This document shows positions 41,672 through 50,549 of a DNA stretch of 64,000 nt, in pieces. How positions within the stretch are numbered: position 1 is the first letter of the stretch; the number at the start of each line of letters is the position of its first letter. Made by a program: the position numbers and the translations under genes. The DNA comes from Alphaproteobacteria bacterium. GTDB taxonomy: Bacteria > Pseudomonadota > Alphaproteobacteria > Bin95. Below the pieces are notes generated by a model that was not told the origin of the DNA, ran no database searches, and saw nothing but the letters and a program-made list of their open reading frames with translations. The stretch lies in contig JAJECF010000043.1 in the NCBI GenBank assembly GCA_022822125.1, positions 10,161-74,160 on the forward strand. The letters run 5' to 3'.

Positions 41672-42930
41672 TGCTCCGCGCCGGGCTCGCGCTGGCGCTT
41701 CTGGCTTCGCCCGCGCTTGCGGCGGAGCGGGACGTGCCGGCGCGGCCCGGCGCCCTCGCCGCGGCCCTTGCGGCGGCGGATGCGGGCGATGTCCTCTATC
41801 TGGCGCCCGGCATCCATGAGGGCGGCGTCCGGATCGACCGGCCGCTCGTCCTCCGGGGCGGGGAGGACGCTGTCGTGAAGGGGCCGGGGGCGGGCAGCGT
41901 CATCAGCGTGGCGGCGCCGGATGTGAAAGTTATAGGGCTGGAGATTCGCGGCTCCGGCTCCTCGCACGAAACCCTCGATTCCGGCATCAAGCTCGGCCGC
42001 AAGGCCGCCCGCGCGACGATCCGGAGCAACCGGCTCATCGGCAATCTTCACGGCGTCGATATCCACGGCGCGCGCGGCGCGCTGGTCGCCGGCAATATCA
42101 TCCAGGGCCGCCGGGACCACCGCGTCAACGCCCGCGGCAACGGCGTCTATGTCTGGAACGCCCCCGGCGCGGTCGTGGAGGGCAACGACATCCGCTGGGG
42201 CCGGGACGGCATCTTCGTCAACACCTCCAAGAAAAACATGTTCCGGAACAACCGGTTCCGCGATCTGCGCTTCGCAGTCCACTACATGTACGCCCATAGC
42301 AGCACGGTCGAGGGCAACCTCTCCATCGGCAACGACCTCGGCTACGCGATCATGTATTCCAAGCGCGTGAGGGTGCTCGGCAACGCCTCTGTCGGCGACG
42401 CCGAGCACGGCATCATGCTGAACTACGCCAACAGCTCGGAGGTCCGCGGCAATCTCGTCCTGAACGGCGCCAATCGCTGCGCCTTCATCTACAACGCGCA
42501 CAAGAACCGGTTCGAGGACAACCGGTTCGAGGGCTGCGCCATCGGCATCCACTTCACCGCAGGCTCCGAGCGCAACGCGATCTCCGGCAATGCCTTCATC
42601 GCCAACCGCACACAGGTGAAATATGCCGGCACAAGGTGGATGGACTGGTCCGAAGGCGGCCGGGGCAACCACTGGTCCGATTTCGCCGCCTTCGATATCG
42701 ACGGCGACGGCATCGCGGACGCTGCCTACCGCCCGAACGACGCGATGGACCGTGTGCTGTGGCGCCAGCCGGCGGCGAAATGGCTGCTCGGCGCGCCGGC
42801 GGTGCAACTCGTGCGATGGGCGCAAGCGGCCTTTCCCGCGTTGTTGCCGGGCGGCGTCATCGACAGCCATCCCCTGATGCGGCCCGTCGAGGTCCGGATG
42901 CCGGGCTGGGGAGGCGGCGATGGCGGATAG
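41671..42930 (+). CDS. nosD: copper ABC transport / maturation protein NosD
   Basis: NosD is a periplasmic right-handed beta-helix protein working with the NosFY ABC transporter in CuZ maturation. The 419-residue protein has a signal peptide ([17 protein letters not shown]) and parallel beta-helix repeats (NRLIGNLHGVDIHGARGAL, NDIRWGRDGIFVNTSKKN, NRFRDLRFAVHYMYAH). It ends with the RGNHWSDFAAFDIDGDGIAD segment typical of NosD. The first base of its ATG is the last base of the nosZ stop, and its end overlaps nosF by 11 bp. Confidence 0.95.
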   Translation: MLRAGLALALLASPALAAERDVPARPGALAAALAAADAGDVLYLAPGIHEGGVRIDRPLVLRGGEDAVVKGPGAGSVISVAAPDVKVIGLEIRGSGSSHETLDSGIKLGRKAARATIRSNRLIGNLHGVDIHGARGALVAGNIIQGRRDHRVNARGNGVYVWNAPGAVVEGNDIRWGRDGIFVNTSKKNMFRNNRFRDLRFAVHYMYAHSSTVEGNLSIGNDLGYAIMYSKRVRVLGNASVGDAEHGIMLNYANSSEVRGNLVLNGANRCAFIYNAHKNRFEDNRFEGCAIGIHFTAGSERNAISGNAFIANRTQVKYAGTRWMDWSEGGRGNHWSDFAAFDIDGDGIADAAYRPNDAMDRVLWRQPAAKWLLGAPAVQLVRWAQAAFPALLPGGVIDSHPLMRPVEVRMPGWGGGDGG

Positions 42931-43819
42931 CGCGCTTTCGGTCTCGGCCGTCAGCAAGGCATACGGGGCCCGCCCGGTGCTGCGGGAGGTGTCGCTGGAG
43001 TTGCGCGTCGGCGAGCGGGTTGCGCTTCTCGGCCACAACGGCGCCGGCAAGACGACGCTGATGAAGCTCGCGCTGGGGCTCGTTCCCGCAGACAGCGGGA
43101 CGATATCGGTCGCCGGCGCCGCCGCGGGAAGCAAGGCCGCGCGGGCCTCGACCGCCTATCTGCCGGAGGCGCTGGCCTTCCATCCGGCGCTCACCGGGCG
43201 CGAGCAATTGGGGCTCTTCGCGCGGCTCGCCGGCGTGTCGCGGGCGGAGGTCTCCGGGCTGCTCGGCCGCGTCGGCCTCGGGGATGCCGCCGACCGTCGC
43301 ATCGGCGCCTGGTCGAAGGGCATGCGCCAGCGCCTCGGGCTCGCGCAGGTCCTGCTCGGCCGCCCCGCCCTCGCCCTGCTGGATGAGCCCACGAGCGGCC
43401 TCGATCCCGTTTCGCGCCACGAGTTCTACGCCATACTCGACGAAATGGCGGCGCAGGGAACCGCAGTCCTGATCGCAAGCCATGCGCTCACGGAACTGGA
43501 GGCCCGCACGGACCGGATCGCGATCCTGCGGGACGGCCGCATGGTCGCTTGCGGCGCGCTCGCGCGGCTGAGGGCCGAAGCGGCGTTGCCGGTCCGGCTC
43601 CGGGTCACGGCGAAAGGAGACCGCGCCTGCGATATCCAGGCGCGCGTGGGCGGCAGGCGGTTGAACGGCGCCTCGCTCGAAATCCTGTGTCGGCCCTCGG
43701 AGAAGATGGCGCGGCTTGCCGAGATCGCAAGCCTGGGCCCGCTGGTTGCGGATCTGGATATCGCGCAGCCGAGCCTGGAGGACATCTACCGGCATTATTC
43801 CGGGGGAGCGTCGCCATGA
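42920..43819 (+). CDS. nosF: NosF ABC transporter ATP-binding protein
   Basis: The 299-residue ATPase of the NosDFY maturation machine has Walker A GHNGAGKTT (about residues 38-46), signature SKGMRQRLGLAQ, Walker B LALLDEPTSGLD and switch ASHALTE. The last ~80 residues form the C-terminal extension seen in NosF. It overlaps nosD and nosY (ATGA at 43816-43819). It energises supply of sulfur and/or copper for CuZ assembly. Confidence 0.95.
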   Translation: MADSALSVSAVSKAYGARPVLREVSLELRVGERVALLGHNGAGKTTLMKLALGLVPADSGTISVAGAAAGSKAARASTAYLPEALAFHPALTGREQLGLFARLAGVSRAEVSGLLGRVGLGDAADRRIGAWSKGMRQRLGLAQVLLGRPALALLDEPTSGLDPVSRHEFYAILDEMAAQGTAVLIASHALTELEARTDRIAILRDGRMVACGALARLRAEAALPVRLRVTAKGDRACDIQARVGGRRLNGASLEILCRPSEKMARLAEIASLGPLVADLDIAQPSLEDIYRHYSGGASP

Positions 43820-44640
43820 TCGCCCGCATATTCGCCGTCGCCGGAATCGAATTTCGCATCGCGCGGCGAAACCGCTGGGCGCTGACGGCCGCTCTGCTCA
43901 TGCTGGTCTTCGCGCTCGCGCTCACATTCGCAGGCTCCGCGCCGACCGGAACCCTCGGCGTCGATCTGCTGACCGTCTCGGTCGCCTCGATGACGACGCT
44001 GGCCGTCTATCTGACGCCGTTGCTGGCTTTGCTGCTCTCCTTCGACGCCGTCGTCGGCGAACGCGAGCGGGGCAGTCTCGCGCTGCTGCTGAGCTACCGC
44101 CTGACGCGCGGGGAGCTGCTTGCCGGCAAGCTGGCGGCGCATCTGGCGGTGCTGGCGCCCGCCATGGCGGCGGGGTTCGGCGCGGCCGGGATCGCAGCCG
44201 CGGCAGCAGGCGGCGCGGGGCCGGAGAGCCTTGCGGCGCTTGCGCGTTTGATCGGCTCCTCGATCCTTCTGGGCGCAACCTTTCTCGCTCTCGGTTATGC
44301 GATTTCCGCGCTTGCCGGCAGCGCGGCCGGCAGTGCGGGGATCGCTGTCGGGCTCTGGCTGGTGCTGGTCGTGCTCTACGACCTCGGCCTGCTCGGCGCC
44401 GTGGTTGCGGACGATGGCGGTTTCTTCACGCAGGCGCTGTTCCCCTGGCTGCTCGCGCTCAACCCCGCCGATGCGTTCCGGCTCTGGAATGTCGCCGGCT
44501 CCGGGCAGGTCGCGCTGGCCAGCGGCATGGCCGGGGCCGCCGATGCGCTGCCGGGCGGGGCGCCGTTCGCCTCGCTCATCCTGTGGCCTGCGGCGGCGCT
44601 CGGCCTCGCCCGGCTCGCCATTTCGAGGACCGCGCCGTGA
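43816..44640 (+). CDS. nosY: NosY ABC transporter permease
   Basis: The 274-residue inner-membrane protein has about six hydrophobic helices, the early segment FAVAGIEFRIARRNRWAL and SFDAVVGERERGSLALLLSY, which is the conserved coupling region of NosY-type permeases. FFTQALFPWLLALNPADAFRLWNV is also typical. It partners with NosF and NosD. The ATG overlaps the nosF stop, and its own stop overlaps the GTG of nosL. Confidence 0.94.
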   Translation: MIARIFAVAGIEFRIARRNRWALTAALLMLVFALALTFAGSAPTGTLGVDLLTVSVASMTTLAVYLTPLLALLLSFDAVVGERERGSLALLLSYRLTRGELLAGKLAAHLAVLAPAMAAGFGAAGIAAAAAGGAGPESLAALARLIGSSILLGATFLALGYAISALAGSAAGSAGIAVGLWLVLVVLYDLGLLGAVVADDGGFFTQALFPWLLALNPADAFRLWNVAGSGQVALASGMAGAADALPGGAPFASLILWPAAALGLARLAISRTAP

Positions 44641-45149
44641 AGCGCCTCGCGCTCGTCCTCCTGATTCTCGCAGGCTGCGGCGAGGAGGAGGCCGCCTTGC
44701 CCGGTCCCGTGCGGCTAACGGCCGAAGCGCTCGGCCATTACTGCATGATGACCGTCCTCGACCACGCCGGACCCAAGGCGCAAATCCACCTGAAAGGCTT
44801 TCCCGAGCCGGTCTTCTTCGCGCAGGTGCGCGATGCGCTTGCCTATGCAAAGGGACCGGAGCGGAGCGCGGAGCCGCTCGCCATCTATGTGTCCGACATG
44901 GGCGCGGCGCCGAGCTGGGCCGAGCCCGGACCGGACAACTGGATCCTCGCGCGGCGCGCCAGCTTCGTCGTCGGCGGCAATGTCCGGGGCGGCATGGGCG
45001 CGCCGGAAGTCGTGCCATTCTCCTCGGCCGAGGCGGCCGCCGGTTTCGCGGACCGGCATGGCGGCGAGGTGCTTGCCTTCGCGGACATCCCGGACGCCGC
45101 CGTTCTGGCGCCCGTCGAGATCGAGCTTGCCGAGGGAGACCGGCAATGA
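44637..45149 (+). CDS. nosL: copper-binding lipoprotein NosL
   Basis: NosL is an outer-membrane-associated or periplasmic Cu(I) lipoprotein that delivers copper to NosZ. The 170-residue precursor starts with GTG at 44637 (GTGA overlap with the nosY stop). The lipobox is LILAGC with C14 lipidated. The Cu ligand motif is HYCMMTVLDHAGPKAQ, with C36, M37 and M38. YVSDMGAAPSW and NVRGGMGAPEVVPF are conserved further on. Confidence 0.94.
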   Translation: MKRLALVLLILAGCGEEEAALPGPVRLTAEALGHYCMMTVLDHAGPKAQIHLKGFPEPVFFAQVRDALAYAKGPERSAEPLAIYVSDMGAAPSWAEPGPDNWILARRASFVVGGNVRGGMGAPEVVPFSSAEAAAGFADRHGGEVLAFADIPDAAVLAPVEIELAEGDRQ

Positions 45150-46069
45150 AGATCACCCGGCGCCGGTTCCTCGCCGTTTCGGCCGCCGCCGGCCTCGCCT
45201 GGCCCGCCCGGGCCGGTACGTATCGCTGGCGGGGCGTTGCGCTGGGCGCCCCGGCTTCAATGACCTTCGAAGGCCTGGACCGCGCAGCCGCCGCCGGCCT
45301 CGCCGGACAGGTCGAGGCCGAGATTTCGCGCCTGGAGGGACTCTTCAGCCTCTACCGCGCCCGGTCCGAACTCAGGCGGCTGAACCGCTTCGGGCGGCTC
45401 GACCGCCCCTCGCATGAAATGCTGGAGCTCCTGGACCTCGTCCGGCTCGTCAATGAGAGCACAGGCGGCGCATTCGACCCGACGGTGCAGCCCTTCTGGC
45501 GGCTGCATGCGCGGGCGGCCGCCGACAACCGCGCGCCGACGCCCGTGGAGATGCGCGCGGCCTTGCTGGCCTCCGGCTGGCGGTATGTGCAGGTCGAGGC
45601 CGGGCTTGTCCGCTTCGGGCGGCCCGGAATGGCGCTGACGCTCAACGGGGTCGCGCAAGGCTATATCGCCGACCGGATCGCCGGTCTGTTGCGCGCCCGG
45701 GGGCTGGTCGATGTGCTGATCGACACCGGCGAGATACAGGCGCTCGGACGCCGGGCGGACAGGAAGCCCTGGCGTGCCGGAATCGTCCTGCCCGACGGGA
45801 TGCCCGTCGCCCGCAGGGCGCTGTCCGACCGCGCGCTCGCTACCTCCGCCCCGCATGCCACCCTTCTGGACGCCGCAAGAGGGGCGGGCCACATTCTCGA
45901 CCCCCGGACCGGAGAGCCGGCCGCGCGCTGGCGTCTTGCCTCGGTATCGGCGCCGCGCGCCGCGCTTGCGGACGCGCTCTCGACCGCATTCTGCCTCATG
46001 GACCGCCGCGCCATGGACGCCGCGCTGGCGCGCCATCCCGATGCGGCGCTGGAGGCGCTCGTCTCGTAA
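45146..46069 (+). CDS. nosX: NosX, ApbE-family FAD:protein FMN transferase
   Basis: This 307-residue protein is the ApbE-like flavin transferase of nos operons. It is expected to attach FMN to the SGATVT threonine of NosR. It has a Tat signal (MKITRRRFLAVSAAAGLA), then SLYRARSELRRLN, GGAFDPTVQPFW, ALTLNGVAQGYIADR and a somewhat altered VDVLIDTGEIQALG, where many ApbE proteins have VDIGGD. HILDPRTGEPA and the C-terminal DALSTAFCLM are present. It overlaps nosL by 4 bp and is the last gene of the operon. Confidence 0.93.
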   Translation: MKITRRRFLAVSAAAGLAWPARAGTYRWRGVALGAPASMTFEGLDRAAAAGLAGQVEAEISRLEGLFSLYRARSELRRLNRFGRLDRPSHEMLELLDLVRLVNESTGGAFDPTVQPFWRLHARAAADNRAPTPVEMRAALLASGWRYVQVEAGLVRFGRPGMALTLNGVAQGYIADRIAGLLRARGLVDVLIDTGEIQALGRRADRKPWRAGIVLPDGMPVARRALSDRALATSAPHATLLDAARGAGHILDPRTGEPAARWRLASVSAPRAALADALSTAFCLMDRRAMDAALARHPDAALEALVS

Positions 46070-46098
46070 GCCCGCCGACGACGGGACACCCCCTGCGA

Positions 46099-46128
46099 AC
46101 GTGTCATGATATGTCATGTTTTATCATG
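46099..46128 (-). repeat. phased CATGA repeat array, locus B
   Basis: On the minus strand the 30 bases read as units CATGATAAAA, CATGACATAT and CATGACACGT, and differ from locus A (23691-23720) at only two positions. The flanking A+T-rich sequence (46129-46218) has low coding character. The site is again a convergent junction, between nosX and the DsbD-like gene. The plus-strand tail TTCTCTTTATGTATCCATATCCGG also resembles the tail of locus A (TTCAATCTATGTTCCCATCC). Confidence 0.7.
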
Positions 46129-46218
46129 TTCTCTTTATGTATCCATATCCGGCTGCTACTTCCTCGCTCCCGTCTCAATTTTGGCGCGCATGTTCCGAAT
46201 TCAAGCTCTTTATCGGAA

Positions 46219-48234
46219 TTATTTCCAAGTCCGACCGGTCCGACCGGCCTCGTTTATCGCCTCGAGGACGGCGCCGTCCGTCAACAGCTCCGGCAGGGCG
46301 ATGCCGGCGGGGGCGCCGGGGCCGTATACCGCGTTGAAGGGAATGCCGTAGCGGGCGAAGCGCGCCAGATAGGCCGAGATCGCCGGGTCGGGCCGCGTCC
46401 AGTCCGCGCGCATGGCCACCATGTCGTTCGCAAGCCGGGCCGCAACCGGCCCCCGGTCCAGCACCGCCGCCTTGTTGAACTGGCAAGTGATGCACCAGTC
46501 GGCGGTCACATCGACGAAGACGGTGCGGCCCTCGGATACCAGCGGCCCGATCCGCGCCTCGTCAAAGGCCTGCCAGCGGCCTTCGGGAACCGGCTGCTGC
46601 ATGGCCGCCGGCAGGGCGAGCGCCGCCGCAAGGCCCGCCGCCGCAGCCAGCGCCGCCCCGGCAGCGAGCGCGCGCCGGCGGAGTCGCGCCCAGGCCGCCA
46701 CAAGCGCTGCAGCCAGAGCAGCTGCGGCAAGCGCCGCCAGGGCGGCGGGCCAGCCTGTCTGCGCGGCAAGCACGGCCAGCAGCCATGCCGCCGTGCCCGC
46801 CAGCGCCAGACCCAGGACGAAGCGCAGCCGCGCCGTCCAGCGGCCGGGCTTCGGCAGCATGGCCGCCAGGCCCGGAAAGGCCGCAACGCCGAGATAGGGC
46901 AGCGCCAGGCCGAGGCCGAGCGCCGTAAAGATGAGCGCGATCTCCGCCGGCCCCCGCGTCAGCGCGAAGGCGACCGCCGTGCCGACGAAAGGCGCAGAGC
47001 AGGGGGTCGCCAGCAGGGTTGCGAACATGCCGGTGAGGAACGGGCCGCCGCGCAGTCCGCCCGCAAAGCGGGGTGTTGGAATCTCGAAGGCGCCCCAGAG
47101 ATTGGCTGCGAACAGGAGCAGCAGGAGCAGCATCGCCGCCAGGAAAACCGGCTGCTGGAACTGCACGCCCCAGCCGACCGCCATGCCGGCCTCCGCCGCC
47201 GCAATCGCCGCCCCCGCCAGCAGCCAGAAGGAAAAGACGACGCCCGCGGCGACGGCCAGGAACTCCGCCCGCGCCCGCGCGCGGCCGGCCCCGCCAAGCC
47301 CTGCGAAATGCATGAGCTTGATGCCGAGCACCGGCAGCACGCAGGGCATGAGGTTGAGGATGACGCCGCCGGCAAGCGCCAGCGCCAGGATGATCGCGAT
47401 GCCGTATGAGGCGCTTTCCGCTGCCGGAGCCACACGCAGGCGTTGCTCCAGCGCCTCGCCGCCGCCTGTTACGGTCGCCACGAGTTCGCGGCCCAGCAGC
47501 GCGTCCGGGCCGCCCTTCGCCCAGGCGACCGGCACGGCGAGGCCGCCTGCAACGGGCGTCGGCCGGCCGAATGCGGCGCGCCCCCCCGCCTCGATAAAGA
47601 TATCCTCCGCCTCGATGCCGGGCAGGGCGATATGGAGGGCAGCGCCGGCGCCCTCGCCGACCAGCGCCGCCCGGCCCGCGGCCGGTTCCGGCCGGGGCGC
47701 GCGGCCGCGCCAGCGGTCGATGGCGTAGGCTTCCGCCGAGGGCCGGGCCGGGCCGGCCGGCAGGACGAGCGCGAGGTCGGCGCTCTGCGGAACGCAGATG
47801 TCGGAGCAGGTGAGATAGTCCACCCGGAGCGCGACCCTGACCGGCTCTCCCGGCTCGGCAATGCGCACATCCATGGGCAGCAGGAGGCCGTCCTCATAGC
47901 CGACGCTGTCTATGCCGAGAATGGTGAAGCGCGCCGGCGCCGGCCAGTAAAGGCTGGCGGCGCCCAGATTGCCGCTTCCGGTCCAGTCGAGCGCCGGCGG
48001 CAGGCCGCCGTCTCCGGGGCTGCGCCAATAGGTCTTCCACCCGGGCGCCAATTCGAATTCGAGCCCGAGGCGCAGCCGCTCCAGACCGCCCACGGCCTCG
48101 CTTGCCGACACGAGCCGCACCGCCGCCTCCGGCGTGCGCGCCCAGGGCGAGGCCGCCGTGTGCGCGTCCCCGGCGGCTGCGACGGCCGCGAGCGCCAGGG
48201 CGAAGAACCGCAGCGCATGTCCGGTCGCCGTCAT
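46219..48234 (-). CDS. DsbD/ScsB-like thiol:disulfide interchange protein
   Basis: The 671-residue protein has a signal peptide, an N-terminal periplasmic domain with C143 and C147 in TCSDICVPQ, about eight membrane helices, and a C-terminal thioredoxin domain with TADWCITCQFNK. The membrane-domain cysteines are in NLMPCVLPVLG and ATPCSAPFVGTA. This pattern passes electrons from cytoplasmic thioredoxin to periplasmic partners such as cytochrome c or copper-protein maturation. The N-terminus is closer to ScsB (suppressor of copper sensitivity) than to classical DsbD. Position beside the nos operon is suggestive. Confidence 0.9.
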   Translation of the reverse strand: MTATGHALRFFALALAAVAAAGDAHTAASPWARTPEAAVRLVSASEAVGGLERLRLGLEFELAPGWKTYWRSPGDGGLPPALDWTGSGNLGAASLYWPAPARFTILGIDSVGYEDGLLLPMDVRIAEPGEPVRVALRVDYLTCSDICVPQSADLALVLPAGPARPSAEAYAIDRWRGRAPRPEPAAGRAALVGEGAGAALHIALPGIEAEDIFIEAGGRAAFGRPTPVAGGLAVPVAWAKGGPDALLGRELVATVTGGGEALEQRLRVAPAAESASYGIAIILALALAGGVILNLMPCVLPVLGIKLMHFAGLGGAGRARARAEFLAVAAGVVFSFWLLAGAAIAAAEAGMAVGWGVQFQQPVFLAAMLLLLLLFAANLWGAFEIPTPRFAGGLRGGPFLTGMFATLLATPCSAPFVGTAVAFALTRGPAEIALIFTALGLGLALPYLGVAAFPGLAAMLPKPGRWTARLRFVLGLALAGTAAWLLAVLAAQTGWPAALAALAAAALAAALVAAWARLRRRALAAGAALAAAAGLAAALALPAAMQQPVPEGRWQAFDEARIGPLVSEGRTVFVDVTADWCITCQFNKAAVLDRGPVAARLANDMVAMRADWTRPDPAISAYLARFARYGIPFNAVYGPGAPAGIALPELLTDGAVLEAINEAGRTGRTWK

Positions 48235-48305
48235 GGCCGCAAGCCGCCTCTCATGCGAGCGCCATCCGCCTTCACACCCGCCTCCGCTGTGCTACACTCC
48301 AAGCC

Positions 48306-48875
48306 ATGACCCAAGATCTCTCCGGGGAAGGCTGGCTGACCGGCCAATTGCTGATCGCCATGCCCAGCATGAGCGACCCGCGCTTCGAACGCACGGTCAT
48401 TTATATGTGCGCCCATGGCGAAGAGGGCGCAATGGGCCTCGTCATCAACAAGTCGCTCGAATCGCTCTCCTTCACGGACCTGATGGAGCAGTTGGGCGTG
48501 GAGGACAGCGAGGCCGAGATGTCGATCCTGTCGGGCGGGCCGGTGGAGACCGGGCGCGGTTTCGTGCTCCACAGCGCCGATTACGACCGGGAGGGCTCGC
48601 TCACCGTATCGGACAGTATCCGCCTGACCGCAACGATTGACGTATTGAAGGCCATCGCGGTGGGCCACGGCCCGCAGAAGCGTCTGCTCGCGCTTGGTTA
48701 TGCCGGCTGGGCGCCGGGGCAGCTCGAGGGCGAGATCCAGGACAATGGCTGGCTCACCGCCCCGGCCGACGACGCCATCCTGTTCGATGACGCGCTCGAG
48801 TCGAAATGGTCACGTGCCATCGCCAAGCTCGGCGTGGACGCCTCCATGCTCTCTTCCTTCGCCGGCCGGGCCTGA
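48306..48875 (+). CDS. YqgE/AlgH family protein
   Basis: The 189-residue protein belongs to the UPF0301 (YqgE/AlgH) family. Typical motifs are LTGQLLIAMPSMSDPRFERT, HGEEGAMGLVINK, SGGPVETGRGFVLHS, and LGYAGWAPGQLEGEI followed by NGWL. The biochemical role is unsettled, although AlgH was first linked to alginate regulation in Pseudomonas. It is divergent from the DsbD-like gene. A GCCGGC-GTCCC-GCCGGC hairpin lies just after the stop (48877-48893). Confidence 0.93.
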   Translation: MTQDLSGEGWLTGQLLIAMPSMSDPRFERTVIYMCAHGEEGAMGLVINKSLESLSFTDLMEQLGVEDSEAEMSILSGGPVETGRGFVLHSADYDREGSLTVSDSIRLTATIDVLKAIAVGHGPQKRLLALGYAGWAPGQLEGEIQDNGWLTAPADDAILFDDALESKWSRAIAKLGVDASMLSSFAGRA

Positions 48876-49001
48876 TGCCGGCGTCCCGCCGGCGGCGGCC
48901 CCCCGTCTTCCGGAGAAACGCCCGGTCTCATTGAAAGACTGACGGCTGGCGGGCCCCGAAGCGTCCTGCCTATCCGGGAGTCGCAGGAGCGCCAAGCCCC
49001 C

Positions 49002-50234
49002 ATGTCCGACCGTCAATTCGCGAGCGTCGAGGTCCGTTACGGCTGGGTGATCGTCTGGGCGTCGCTCATCCTGAACAGCATCGCGCTCGGCGCGCCTACT
49101 CTGCTCTTCGTCGCGCTCAAACCCATCGCCGCCGATCTCGGCGGCGAGCGCTGGGTGCCGTCCTTCGCCTATTCGCTGCTGATGGTCGGCACCGGCATCG
49201 GCGGCATCGCCATGGGCTGGTGGATGGACAGGCGCGGCATTCTCCAGCCGATCCTGTTCGGCTCCGTCATGATCTGCCTCGGCAGCCTTGTGGCGAGCCA
49301 GTCGGACGACCGCTGGGGCTTCTGGGTCGCGAACGGCCTGCTGATCGGCCTGCTCGGCAAGTCGGCCATGATCGCGCCGCTCGTCGCCAATGCGACCCGC
49401 TGGTTCGACCGGCGGCGGGGGCTCGCCATCGCCGTCATCGCATCGGGCCAGGGGTTGTCCGGGGCCGTCTGGCCCACTGTCTTCGGCCATCTCGAAGGCG
49501 CGGTCGGCTGGCAGGAAACCTATTTCTACTACGCCATCTTCGCCGTCGTGACGATGCTGCCGCTCTGCTGGCTGATCCGCCCGAAACCGCCCGCCGCCCC
49601 GCCGGGGCCCGTGCGCCTCCCCGCCTCGCGCGGCGGCAAGGTGCTGGAATGGCCGCCGGAGCTGGTGCAGGGCGCGCTCTGGATCGCCGTGATCGGCTGC
49701 TGCGGGGCGATGTCCATGCCCATCGTCCATCTGGTCGCTCATACGTCGGACCTCGGCCATGCGGAGGAGCGCGGGGCGGAAATCCTTTCGGTGCTGATGG
49801 TGGCGGGCTTCTTCAGCCGGATCGGCTTCGGCATGCTGTCGGACCGCATCGGCGCCGCGCCGACCCTGCTGATCGGGTCGGTCTGCCAGCTTGTCATGAT
49901 GGTCGTCTTCTCCATGGTCGAGAGCCTGACGGGGCTCTATGTCGCGGCGCTGCTGTTCGGCCTCGGCTTCGCCGGCATCATGCCCTGCTACCCGCTGCTG
50001 CTCCGGCTCTGGTTCCCGGTTTCCGAGATCGGCTGGCGGGTCGGTGCGCAATACATGTTCGCGGGCGCGGGCATGGCGATCGGCGGCACGCTCGCCGGAT
50101 ATATCTTCGACAAGACCGGCTCCTATTCGCCGGCCTTCCTTTCGGGCGTCGCCTTCAACGCCATGAATTTCACCCTGATCGCCATGCTCCATATGCGCTC
50201 CCGCAGCCTCGGCCTCAGCCCGCGGGCGGTGTGA
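49002..50234 (+). CDS. MFS transporter
   Basis: The 410-residue major facilitator has 12 predicted membrane helices. The loop 2-3 motif is GWWMDRRG. The central loop lies around residues 195-230 (PKPPAAPPGPVRLP). The second half begins near LWIAVIGCCGAMSMPIVHL and carries GMLSDRIGAAPTL. General resemblance is to the OFA/monocarboxylate porter branch (RYGWVIVWASLILNSIALG). The substrate is unknown; a small organic acid is a reasonable guess. The gene stands alone, between algH-type and a repeat-rich spacer. Confidence 0.88.
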   Translation: MSDRQFASVEVRYGWVIVWASLILNSIALGAPTLLFVALKPIAADLGGERWVPSFAYSLLMVGTGIGGIAMGWWMDRRGILQPILFGSVMICLGSLVASQSDDRWGFWVANGLLIGLLGKSAMIAPLVANATRWFDRRRGLAIAVIASGQGLSGAVWPTVFGHLEGAVGWQETYFYYAIFAVVTMLPLCWLIRPKPPAAPPGPVRLPASRGGKVLEWPPELVQGALWIAVIGCCGAMSMPIVHLVAHTSDLGHAEERGAEILSVLMVAGFFSRIGFGMLSDRIGAAPTLLIGSVCQLVMMVVFSMVESLTGLYVAALLFGLGFAGIMPCYPLLLRLWFPVSEIGWRVGAQYMFAGAGMAIGGTLAGYIFDKTGSYSPAFLSGVAFNAMNFTLIAMLHMRSRSLGLSPRAV

Positions 50235-50336
50235 GGACGCCTGCTTGTACCAACGGCACCGGGTTGAAACTCACGTGCAAATGCCGCCCGGTTTCCCCTT
50301 TTTGCGTCGATCCGCCCGGCTGCCCCCGCCTCTCTT

Positions 50337-50486
50337 CATCCTGAGTAGCCGACCGGAGGGAGGCGTATCGAAGGATCGTCCCGCCGGTGGAACCGCCGTC
50401 CCCTTCTGCAAGCTCAGGGCAGGCTCCTTCGACAGGCTCAGGACAGGCCCTTCGATACGCCGCTTCGCGGCTACTCAGGATGAGGA
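50337..50486. repeat. pair of inverted dispersed repeats (TCCTTCGATACG family)
   Basis: The 315-bp gap after the MFS gene contains two inverted copies of the element seen at 12575-12725. The left copy (50337-50378) reads TCATCCTGAGTAGCCGACC and ends GCGTATCGAAGGATCG. The right copy (50449-50486) reads CCTTCGATACGCCGCTTCGC and ends GGCTACTCAGGATGAGGA, with its own internal CGCTTCGCG dyad. Between them a shorter unit repeats as AGCTCAGGGCAGGCTCCTTC and GGCTCAGGACAGGCCCTTC. The remaining gap sequence has no gene. Confidence 0.75.
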
Positions 50487-50549
50487 CAAAGGACCGGGGC
50501 TACGGCAGGGAGGCGCCGCGCCATCGGTTCCGATCAACGACCGCTGGTA

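Noticed and set aside
46106..47409. Plus-strand frames starting in the CATGA repeat and running opposite the DsbD-like gene
   Set aside because: They start inside a repeat, have no domain and are antisense to a clearly coding gene.
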